NCBI GenBank assembly: GCA_963920575.1 | Contig: OY986967.1 | Location: 24,507,648-24,571,647 of the forward strand | DNA length: 64,000 nt | Reading direction: 5' to 3' | DNA from: Narthecium ossifragum | Taxonomy: Eukaryota > Streptophyta > Magnoliopsida > Dioscoreales > Nartheciaceae | In this document: one piece after another, positions 46,703 to 62,690 of the stretch | Numbering within the stretch: position 1 is the stretch's first letter | Layout of the letters: every line of letters begins with the position of its first letter | The notes under the pieces: model-generated | Seen by the model: only the letters and a program-made list of their open reading frames with translations | Told to the model about the DNA's origin: nothing | Database searches by the model: none | Translations under genes and position numbers: made by a program

Positions 46703-47015
46703 CATTTATTAAACGGGTCGGGTTCGGTCTTTATTAAATGGGTCAGTGCCCGACCCGACACGAACCCGACCCACGAACCCGAATTGGCACCCCTAACCCT
46801 CATATACGAAACCAAACATGCCCTTAAGGTGCGTTTGGTTGCTCGAATCGTTGGTGCACCCTGATCATGGGATGCATGCATTGGGCATCTAATGTTGGTG
46901 TTTGGTTTGCCTTTGGGATCATCTGATGTGACATGATCCCATTGTAGCTGAAAGGGAGGATCCGACGGCTGAGAACCCGCTAGAGTAGGATCGGCGAAAA
47001 AAGGACATCGCCAGA
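46703..47015 (+). repeat. 313-bp direct duplication, right copy
   Basis: Begins immediately after the LTR terminus and ends at the same base (CGCCAGA) as the left copy. Then unrelated GC-rich sequence follows. It includes a headless hAT end that has no left partner, so it arose by duplication and not by a second hAT insertion. Confidence 0.93.
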
Positions 47016-47650
47016 GCTCGGGACCAAGGGAGGAGTGGTCGTGGGACGGTGGGTAGTCGATCCACCGGGTCGGATCAAGCCGTTGGGCTACGTAGACGGT
47101 GGATCCGGAAGGGGGCAGCGGCGGTACTTTGGATGGGATGAAAACGCAAGCAATGGAAGGAGGTGGTCGGCGGATCTCGCCTGGGAACGGCCGAAGAAGG
47201 GTCGCTTATCGACGAGATGACCAAATCTGGATTGGACGGAGTCGGGAAGGCCGGAGATGGAGTCCTCACTAAAGTGGGTTCACCGGTGAAGAGCTCAGGA
47301 GATGCCGGGGAACTGGGAGAGATGGCGTCGTTGATGAAGGGTTAGTGCTGAGTTCTGATGGGGGCTGGAACTCGGGGTCGCGGTTTGGCGTGGGCGGGTT
47401 CCGATGGAGGACGACGAGCTCGGGGACGGGTTCCGATGGAGGACCGATGGAGGACGACGAACTCGATGACGAGTTCCGATGGAGGACGATGAGCTCAGGG
47501 ACGGGTTCCGATAGAGGACGATGAGCTCAGGGACGGGTTCCGATGGAGAACCGATGGAGGATGACGAACTCGATGACGGGTTCCGATGGAGGACAACGAG
47601 CTTGGGGACGGGTTCCAATGGAGGACGACGAGCTCGCGCAAGGGTGCATC
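47016..47650. repeat. GC-rich block with GGGTTCCGATGGAGGAC repeats
   Basis: 47395-47640 consists of about seven variants of GGGTTCCGATGGAGGACGA. The preceding 370 bp are GC-rich and exon-like without recognisable domains. Frames on both strands are open but repetitive, so no gene is called. Confidence 0.5.
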
Positions 47651-48119
47651 TGTCACACCCTGACCCAGAAAACCCATCCAGGACGGGCGTGAGGGCTCCT
47701 ATCACTATTCACATCCAACTGGCGCGCTACATTGCGGAAAACAGAGATAATCTTAAACAATTTAACTTCCAGAGATAAAGCTGTAATTCAATTTATAAAT
47801 ACATCAAGTTGTACTGTTTAAACATCTGATACAATTTCTTATCAAACTCCTCCAAGGGAAAGATATTATACAAGTAATCCAAAAATCCTCGAAAGATGTT
47901 TATACTATACAAAACTACCAAAAGTACAACAGTCGTCCTGAAGCAACCTCAAACGCCTCTGGAAGTAGACGCGCCGCCAAAGGCTGATCCCGCCGGCTCT
48001 ACTGAAGAAGAACTGGCGCCTGCACCTGCAAACGCAGTCCGGGTAGGAGTGAACAATATGCTCAGTAGGGTTCTACTCTACGGCACACAGAAGGGAGGAA
48101 AACAACAACAATGATGCCT

Positions 48120-50519
48120 TGTCACACCCCAACCCAGAAAACCCATCCAGGACGGGGCGTGAGGGTTCCTATCACTATTCATCTCCAATTGGCGCGATAC
48201 AAAGCCGAAAAGACGGATAATTTAAACAATTTATATTCCATAGGTGATACTGATATTCAATTCGTATATATACATCAAGTTGTACTGATACAAGATTCTA
48301 TAACAAACTCCTCCAAGAGAAAGATTTATACAATAATCCAAAATTTCTCAAAGGCGTTTATAATATACAAAGTATCAAAAAGTACAACAGTCGATCCTCC
48401 AGCAACCTCAAGCACCTCTGGACGTACTCGCGCCACCAAAGGCCGATCCCGCCGGCTCCACAGAAGAAGAACTGTCGCCTGCACCTGCAAACGCAGCCCG
48501 GGTAGGAGTGAGCGATAAGCTCAGTAGGGTTCTACTCTACCGCACACTGAAAGGAGGAAAACAACAACAGTGGTATCTCCCCGCTCAAGCCTAACGGATG
48601 CCACGGGTCCCACAACCCTGTCGATATCCCAAGGGCTCCTGTCATGAAACCTCTACCGCACACTGAACATGTTACCAGGAGGCTAAGGAACAGTCACATG
48701 CAAGATCACCCTTACCCAAGCAGGAGTACCATGCATTGAGGAACCACGTCAGGAATGCATCGACATCCATCCTTAGCTCTTGGCCTTGGAAGACAACACG
48801 ACCTCTAAACCTCAAACATTGATCCGAGTCAACTATCGCAAATCCTCAATAACAAGAGATTCCATTATACAATCACACCCTAATCTTGTCTACCCAGCCC
48901 CGGTCCTAAGGCTAGATCCGAGCTACCCGAGAGCCTCGGATCGGCGACCAAACCATCGCCCGCCTAACCTCAGATGCCTCTAATGCACACAATGCATGAA
49001 CCTATTCAAACATCTACCCTAGATGTCTTTAAATGCCACACATCAGTTATAGGTTCAACAGATATACAATAGCCCTCGGCACCCGCCGGCAAAAGGCTAA
49101 GGTTCCACAATTCCACATTAGCTAGCACTCATAGCTAGCTAATGGCTAAGCAATCAATTAAGCATTCAATTACCAACCAAACATGTATTTAAATGCAAGC
49201 CAAACCATCAGTTCACTCAAAGGGTATACACGCGATTCAATCCTCAATCTCAATAGAAATCCTTTGAAAACTTTATGAAAACAACATGCAAACCTCCCAA
49301 TATATTTAGATATCAATCACCAATGAAAGCCATTCAAGAAAAGCCAGAAAACACTGCTCAAGGGCCCACAGACGATGCAACGGTCGACCATGAGGCCACG
49401 GTCGATGTCACGGTCGATGCAACGGTCGACCGTGAGACCAAAACGAAAAAAACCATAAGGGTGACGGTCGATCCACCCATCGACCCTGGGAAGCCCAAAA
49501 CCAACCAGAGCCTGACGGTTGATTCGACGGTTGACCGTGAGGAAAAATCGGAAAAAGAGAAGATCCCGCGGTCGATCCATGCATCGACCCTGGGAGACTA
49601 AAAACCACACAGAGCCTGACGGTCGATGCGACGGTCGATCGCCAGGCCCAGAAAGAGCGTATCAACGCTTGACGGTCAATGCACCGATCGACTGTCGAGC
49701 CTTAGGCACAGTTCATCAGAACAGTGCCGGAAATCCAATTTCTTGGATTTCAACGATCAAATCAAGTTGGAAGTTGATGAAACTTTGCAAGCATGCGTAA
49801 ATGACGATGGGGAAATCAATGGTATGAAGAAATCACATTTTTGATGGTTAAATCTCCTATTTAGGTCAAAACGGGCGAAAACCGACAAAACGACGATAAT
49901 ACGGAAACCAACCGTTAAAATACTGAAATCGCAAGATAGGAATACTTCAAACCATCCACATCACATGTGCAATGAGCTACATAACATTCTAACAAGTACT
50001 CCTACAGTAAAAAGGCATTAAACCTATCCTAGGAGAACCTGATCACGAGATCGAGGTAGAAACACCTACCTAAGCAAGTAGGGCAGCTCCTCCACGCGTC
50101 CAACCAGTCGACCGCCAAGATCCGCGCCTCGAAAGCCGCGCTCCGAAGCCCTAGCACAGCCGCAGGAGAGAGAGAGAGGAAGAAAATGACAGGAGAGAAG
50201 AGAAAGAAAGAGAGAGAAAGGGACATGCCTTATATAGAGATCCGGATCGGTCTCGACCGTCCGATTCGATCTTTCCCGATCGAGCTCCGATCTTCCGATC
50301 GGACGCACCCTAGAGATTCTAATCAAACACATTCATCAATCCAAGGCCGTGTGTGAAATGCGGGTGTGAAACTGACCACCAGGGGGCATATTTACCAAAA
50401 TGCCTCTGGGTCCAAATTGCCATACGATCGCCCGATCGTATCCGACGCGGAAATAAACCAACAGGAAAACAGCCCTCGACCCACGCGGTCGAGCCAGGTC
50501 AGAGGGACGGGCCCTCACA
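48120..50519 (+). mobile_element. Solo LTR (D), complete, inserted in LTR C
   Basis: 2,400 bp, TGTCACACCCC...CCTCACA. Flanks are TGCCT (48115-48119) and TGTCT (50520-50524), a 5-bp duplication with one mismatch. Comparison with LTR C shows exactly where C was split. There are no internal genes. It contains GGTCGATGC/GGTCGACCG words at 49375-49700 and ends in the GGGACGGGCCCTCACA type terminus shared with A. Confidence 0.88.
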
Positions 50520-51261
50520 TGTCTCCCCGCTCAAGTCTAAGGAATGCCACGGGGTCCCACAACCCCTGTCGATGTCCTAAGGGCTCATGCCATGAAACCT
50601 CTCTCCTGAACAAGTTGCCGGGAGGCCACGGAACAGTAACATGCAGGGTCACCCTTACCCAAGCAGGATTCCCATGCCTTGGGGACCCACGTCGGGAACT
50701 CATCGACATCCATCCTTAGCACTTAGCCTTGGGAAGACAACACGACCTCTAAACCTCAAAGCAAGTTCATAGCCAACTATAACACATCCTCGATAACATG
50801 AGATTCCAATTATACAATCACGCCCTAATCCTCACTACCCAGTCGCGGTCCTAAGGCTAGATCCAAGCTACCCGAGGGCCTCGGATCGGCGATCAACCCA
50901 TCGCCCGCCTAACCTAATATGCCTCTAATGCATACAATGTATGAACCTATGTAAACATCTATCCTAAATGTCTCTACATGCCATAACATCAGTTATAGGT
51001 TCAACAATTATACAATAGCCCTCGGCACTCGCCGGCAACGGGCTAGGGACGCAATAAGCATTTAAACTACTAACCAACCAAGTATTTAAATGCGAGTCAA
51101 AATGTAAATTCGCCAAAAGGTAAGTACGTGATTCGATTCTCAATCTCGATAAAATCCCTTAAAAACCCCGTGATAATAACGTGCATGCTTCCTAACATGA
51201 TTGGACATCTATCATGAATGAAAACCAATCAAAGGAAATCAGAAAACACTGCTCAAGGGTT

Positions 51262-51515
51262 CACGGTCGATGCGACGGTCGACCGTGAGGCTACGGTCGA
51301 TGCGAAGGTCGACCGTGAGGCCACGGTCGATGCGACGGTCGACCGTGAGACCACGTTCGATCCAATGGTCGACCGTGAGACCACGGTCGATGCGACGGTC
51401 GACCGTGAGGCCACGGTCGATGCGACGGTCGAACGTGAGGCCACGTTCGATCCAATGGTCGACCGTGAGACCACGGTCGATGCGACGGTCGACCGTGAGG
51501 CCAAACGAGGGGAAA
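51262..51515. repeat. 30-bp minisatellite open in frame on both strands
   Basis: About eight units of GGTCGATGCGACGGTCGACC plus GTGAGGCCAC, 30 bp long, with an occasional variant (GATCCAATGGTC). On plus it reads as repeats of VDATVDREAT. On minus it also has no stop. The corresponding part of LTR D (near 49375-49440) has only two to three units, so the array expanded in LTR C. Confidence 0.85.
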
Positions 51516-51831
51516 GCATAAGGGCCACGGTCGATCGGTACATCGACCGTGGGAGGCCCAAAACGAGACAGAGCCTGACGGTCGATCCGATGGTCAACCG
51601 TGAGGCGAAAAGGGAAAAGAGAAGGAGCCGCGGTCTATCGGGACATCGACCGTGGGAGGTCCAAAACGCGACAGAGCCTCATGGTCGATCCGACGGTCGA
51701 CTGTGAGGTCAGGAAGAAGCGTATCAACGCTTGACGGTCGATCCAACGGTCGACCGTCGAGCCTAATGCACAGTTTCTTAGAACAGTGTCGGAAATCCAA
51801 TTTCTTGGATTTGAATGATCAAATCTTGTTG

Positions 51832-52031
51832 NNNNNNNNNNNNNNNNNNNNNNNNNNNNNNNNNNNNNNNNNNNNNNNNNNNNNNNNNNNNNNNNNNNNN
51901 NNNNNNNNNNNNNNNNNNNNNNNNNNNNNNNNNNNNNNNNNNNNNNNNNNNNNNNNNNNNNNNNNNNNNNNNNNNNNNNNNNNNNNNNNNNNNNNNNNNN
52001 NNNNNNNNNNNNNNNNNNNNNNNNNNNNNNN
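51832..52031. other. Assembly gap (200 N)
   Basis: Exactly 200 N, a conventional placeholder of unknown true size. Sequence on the left is LTR C, on the right unrelated. The missing end of LTR C and possibly distal MCM3 promoter sequence lie here. Confidence 0.98.
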
Positions 52032-52304
52032 CTCAGCCTAGGTCAACAGTAACAAATGTACGAATTCATAGAGCTGATCCACTCAATGAAACTATTGTTC
52101 GAAGCCTAAGCCCAGGCTATCTACTGATAACTACTACGACAATTGAAAATAAAGTAGTAAAAATTACGCTAATTGCGATAAAAAGAACTCGGTACTTTTA
52201 TAGCTTACAGCTTATGAGAGTACACGAAACCGGCGGTTGGGCGGACGTCTACTCCACCTGGTGTGGTGTTGGAAAAGCAACCCGGTGGATCGTTCTCATG
52301 AAGC

Positions 52305-52352
52305 CACGTGGAGCCCAATCATTCACACGTGGAGCCGAAATCCTACCACGTG
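52305..52352. promoter_or_regulatory. Three G-boxes at 21-bp spacing upstream of MCM3
   Basis: CACGTG occurs at 52305-52310, 52326-52331 and 52347-52352, each followed by GGA. The repeats are exactly 21 bp apart, two helical turns, so all three face the same side of the DNA. They lie about 180-225 bp before the MCM3 start codon. G-boxes bind bZIP and bHLH factors. A role here is inference. Confidence 0.75.
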
Positions 52353-52405
52353 GACGGACCTGTTCTCCCCGAACGAACGGCCAAGATTGCAACTGGATCA
52401 GCCCC

Positions 52406-52434
52406 TTCCCGCCAAAACCTCGTCCCTTCCCGCC
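52406..52434. promoter_or_regulatory. Two E2F-type sites upstream of MCM3
   Basis: TTCCCGCCAAAA (52406-52417) and TTCCCGCC (52427-52434) fit the E2F consensus TTSSCGSS. The first also fits in the reverse direction (TTTTGGCGGGAA). They lie about 100-125 bp before the ATG. Plant MCM genes are known E2F targets, switched on at G1/S. Confidence 0.75.
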
Positions 52435-52459
52435 CTCTCCGAACAAAGGGGCCCAAATA

Positions 52460-52520
52460 AAAATCACTCTTCGTCTCTCTCTGTTTCTCTCTCGTCTCTC
52501 TCTGTCTCTCTTTCTCTCGA
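52460..52520 (+). repeat. CT-rich leader of MCM3
   Basis: A (CT)n-like tract (TCTCTCTGTTTCTCTCTC and similar) just before the start codon, typical of plant 5' UTRs. The transcription start cannot be placed. Confidence 0.6.
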
Positions 52521-52529
52521 ATCGGAGCC

Positions 52530-58632
<6,103 letters not shown>

Positions 58633-59214
58633 GACGCAGCAGGGGAAGGTGTCACCAAAATGGTTGAATTGATGAGCACTGCTGTAGAAGTTGCTTGTGT
58701 ATTTAGCACATCAGCCATGCAGCTTTATAACTTAATGATGTTAGCTTTTATTGTTCGCATCTTCTCTTGTAGTAGTCCTTTTTTACCTTCTGATGAGAGG
58801 TTGAGTATGTAATAAGAATTGGCACTTGCCCACTAAGCTACTCAACTTTTTTTTCTTTTCATTAAATATACATCTTTGAGTAGTAGAGGTGGTAAGATAA
58901 CTGGATTGCTGGATGAGTCTCTGGCAAAAAATTTTTTGGTGATGGATGCTTATTTTTCTATGGTGGAATTGTCGGAATTGTGATCGATTGGATTCTGAAA
59001 CTTTGTATCCGATGGGACAATTGATGTAAAAAATTATGGTAAACTTTGATGAGCTCTCTAGGATGCTATCCATAAGAAAAGCAACTTTGGGTCCTTGTTA
59101 AAGTTTTCTTCTACTGTATCATCTGCTCTTAGATGAACTCTCAATCTCGCATAATTAGGAACGCATTCAGATGGATTAAATACAAGAAAAATTGTCGAGC
59201 CAGCACAAAATCTT
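58633..59214 (+). other. MCM3 3' flank
   Basis: Contains the expected 3' UTR. T-rich stretches near 58760 and 58845 and an AATTAAA-free AT-rich run follow, and I cannot place a polyadenylation site with confidence. No other gene is seen. Confidence 0.4.
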
Positions 59215-59440
59215 GAGTCTGCTTGTAGCAGATAACTAAGGGACTGTTTGGCGCACCGCATCATGTGAGCTGCATTGAGCATTTTTAGTGGCAAATGGTG
59301 GCGTCTTAGGAGCTGATGTAGTGTGCCAAATTGACGCACCGGTATGTATAACAGTGACGCGGCATCGCCTAGTGTGTTGAACCAAATAAATCTTGGCCAA
59401 ATAGCATATCCTAGACAAGGCACATCCTTCATAACATATG
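59215..59440. repeat. MITE-like element
   Basis: Starts GGGACTGTTTGGCGCACC and contains 'aggagctgatgtagtgtgcc'. Ends are roughly complementary (GTTTGG...CCAAATA). Likely a small non-autonomous DNA transposon. No TSD was resolved. Confidence 0.4.
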
Positions 59441-59832
59441 AAAAACATTTGATTGCGTAAAAAGATCGGAATTGGAATGGTCAATTTTTGAGTCAAATCA
59501 CATTTCATTGTTTGGTTGACACTTAACGTCAGGATTGAAATGCTTAATTCCTGACAAGTTGGGAATAACCCAATCCCATAAGATAGCTTGGAATGACTCA
59601 TTCCGTTGTGGAATGGAATGCTCAATTCCCGAGTCAAATCTCATTCTATTGTTTTAATCATTTATACTTCATTCCTAGACTTTTATTTGTATACCAAACA
59701 TGATAATGCTTCATTCCTATTCACAATACTGATATCACAAAATCCCATTCCACTCTTCATTTAAGCTTTCATTCCATTTCACCTTCCGATCCCATTCCAT
59801 CCCCATTTCTTATGTGAACTAAACGTGTCGTA
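59440..59832. repeat. MITE related to 421-600
   Basis: Shares 'ggaatggtcaattt', 'cacttaacgtcaggatt' and 'cctgacaagttgggaata' with 421-600. Its right end (CCATTTCTTATGTGAACTAA) is the reverse complement of that copy's left end, so both terminal inverted repeats of the family can be seen between the two copies. Confidence 0.6.
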
Positions 59833-60935
59833 AATCTTAGCCAAGATTAGCATATCCTAGTGAAGATAACATGCACTATTGACAAAATATATGTAATATG
59901 GCAAGAATTAACTTAATGCCACCTAGAATTAGTCAATTATATTCTAAGGAAAGAAATCAAGACAGATGTTATTGGTCAGAGTATTATATTTTTATCACGA
60001 TAATTAAGCATATCCAAGATAAAGATTCTTCCTTCATTATGAGGGAAAATCCAGAATAGTAGGACTTTATGATTTAGATTAAAAAAAAGAAAAGAACCAT
60101 CCGCCGGATCATGAACAATAGGTTCATGCACATAATTGCCAACGGCGTGAATTAGACCCGACCCCAAATCTTAACCCATATTCACTCATTTAATTCTTAC
60201 ATTAAATGCCAAATTCATCGCTTATATGTAAAGTAAAATTAATTATGACGTAACATATGAGTCATACATCTAAACACACAAAGCATTGGCATGTAACAGT
60301 ATAAAAGGGGGGGCGAGGAGGAGACTTATGAGAGAGGACGATGGTGGAGGTGAGTGCTTACCCGTGTCATGTGATATAAGGGCTCATCTAGTGTGTATAT
60401 AAACACATCATCTTCTTCTACGGGGTAAAACAAGCAATGCCCAACAACAACCAAAAAGTCACGAGACATCTATAGTTTCTTCTTGAAAGTTTCTCTTTTG
60501 TGTTCTTCCTCTTCTACTCTAATGTCTCCATCCCACTTATTAATAGAATTGGGATCATCCATACTTCCATTCTCTCACTTTATATCTTTTTGTTATCTTG
60601 CTTCAACTCTTGTATTGGTATTGGTGGGTGAGTTGGGATCGAAAAGCTCATGCGCCAGTTAGCAACGGGACCTTACGAGGTTGGCTGCTTGCTGCGTCGC
60701 AGGCTGAGCCTGCGAGGTTAGCAGGCGGCAGCCTGAGAGCTTAGCAGGGGGGTTTCCGAAAGCTTGGAGGCGGCGGCCCGGCGCAAATGTTGGAGCATAG
60801 CGGCGACAATAGGGTCATGATCGATGACAAGCCGATTCCATGGAGTACATTGGCTTCCATAGAGCTTTCTTTTTCTCTCGTAATTTTTCAAATATTCTTC
60901 TTCTTTTTTTAAGAAGAAGACCATCAATTGTTTTC
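59833..60935 (+). repeat. Diverged duplication, copy 1
   Basis: Shares a collinear series of phrases with 61390-62690: GATTAGCATATCCTAGTGAA, GGAAAGAAATCAAGA, TCCTTCCTTCATTATGAGG (one base different), AATAGGTTCATGCACAT, then TATATAAACACATC and a GTGGGTGAGTTGGGATCGAA end. The layout, a TATA box at about 60397 followed by an AC-rich leader, resembles a promoter region. No ORF with domains follows, so it may be a duplicated promoter or a retroelement LTR remnant. An A/T run ends it near 60910. Confidence 0.5.
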
Positions 60936-61389
60936 TTTCTATATATGTATCAGTGGTTCAAGTTTGAGAACTGTTTGTCTTCTGAATGGAAATTTTATTT
61001 TCGTCTTCTCTTGAGATTGTTGTATTCTTCACCAAAGAACTCAATCTGGTTAAAAGAAATTTATTAAAAAAAAATGTTGGTTTAAAAGTTTAAACATTAT
61101 GGGCCCTACAAGTAATAGTCAATCAGATTGGCTATGGAAGCAATATGAATCCAAGCTAATTATTAAATCTTTGACCTTTATTAACACCAAGATGAGCATT
61201 GCCAGGCTTCTTGTTCTTTCCAAAGCCAAAAGGCTAGAGTGATTGTTTGATCTTTTTCTTCTTGTTTTTTTCGGCTTAGTTAAGCCCCTAAGGCTGGGTG
61301 ATTGTTTAATCTTTTTCAAAAGAATGTCAAAAAATATATAATCCACAAAAACAAAGGTTTCTTGGATATTATCGAATAGGCTAGAAGGA

Positions 61390-62690
61390 TTGGCTATCTT
61401 ATCTTGATTAGCATATCCTAGTGAAGATTTGGTGCATCCTTCCTTCTTCACTAAAAATATAACAATTTTTCACGAATTAACTACCTCCCAACTAAGAATC
61501 AAGCCTCAATCTGGATTCACTCATTTGATTCTCAAATCGAATAGCAAATCTACAACTCATGTATAAAACCACATCATTTTAACTCCCAATATGCGATGCT
61601 AATTTGACTAATTATCTGAGACTAAAATGATAAGCATGTTTTTATCCTAGATTTCTCAAAGGCTATCACGTGAAAATTCTTCTACAATAGATTTAGACTA
61701 CTTACAATAGATTCCAGGAGGAATGGAATCTAATAAGGGTGGACATATGATCCTGATACTGTTCGTGATGATATGTTGCGGACTGTGTAGGCCAGATAGA
61801 CGAGGATGTGATGGGCTGTCATGGACTGTGGGCCGGATTTCTGAGTGGATGGTGATGATGGACCAGTGAAAAAACATCTAATATTGCAACAATTTAACTT
61901 TGTGCCATATATGTATAGTTCTAGGCTGGTAAAGTGGTAATATATTAAGGAAAGAAATCAAGATGGATATTGCTATATATGTCGCATTGCAATTTTATGA
62001 AAAGACTCAATTAATAAGTATATCTAAGACCAAATCCTTCCTTCATTATGAGGAAAATCCAAGAATAGTTGGAGTTTGTGTTTAATTAGTATATCATGAA
62101 TAGGTTCATGCACATGCATGTGAAATCTTAAGCCAGATTCACTCATTTAGTTCTTGCATTGAATGCTAAATGCACCATGCACCTTGTGTTAGGTATATAA
62201 ACACATCTTGAATGTGGTAACACAAGCAAACCCAACAACAAAAAAGTGATGAGAGATCTCAACTTCTTCTTGCATTTTTCTCTTGTGTACATGTTCCTCC
62301 TCTTCTAATCTAATGTCTCACTTGATATCTTTTCGTTCTTTAGTTTCAACTTTTGTATTGGTGGGTGAGTTGGGATCGAAGTAGCCATCGAACTATCATA
62401 GGTGAAGTATGCTCCAAAGGCCATAGACCTCACCATCTTGCGAGCTTCGCGTGGGAGGTTCTAAAAGCTAGGTGTAGGAGCAAAGAAGTCATATCATGCA
62501 TGAAAGCTACATGCATGGCGGAGTTGTGACATAGCTAGAGCAAGGATGACAACAGAGTGCTGGTAACAAGAGGATCATGGAGAACATGCCTTCGATAGAG
62601 CTATTTTTTTTGTTCTCATTACTTCCATATTTATATTTGTTGATAAGAAAGTTTGTTCTTTGTAACAATTCTTTTGATTGAGAATTTCTC
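61390..62690 (+). repeat. Diverged duplication, copy 2
   Basis: Collinear with copy 1 at an offset of about 2 kb. 61430-61560 also contains a third, partial echo of the 'caatctggattcactcatttgatt' segment. TATATAAACACATC lies at about 62193 and the GTGGGTGAGTTGGGATCG end near 62363. No protein is recognisable. Confidence 0.5.

Larger units (their letters stand above)
47651..51831 (+). mobile_element. Long LTR (C), split by LTR D and cut by the sequence gap
   Basis: Starts TGTCACACCCTGACCC at 47651, is interrupted at 48119 by LTR D, and resumes at 50520 with CTCCCCGCTCAAG, text that LTR D has at 48575. It continues to the N run at 51832, so its end is not visible. It belongs to the same family as A, B and D. 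In place of GGATCGATCC it carries GGTCGATC/GGTCGACC-type words. Confidence 0.8.

Noticed and set aside
46703..47015. Second independent hAT and MITE insertion
   Set aside because: Same length, same junctions and same internal order as 44125-44437, with a truncated hAT end, so it is a duplication of that segment.
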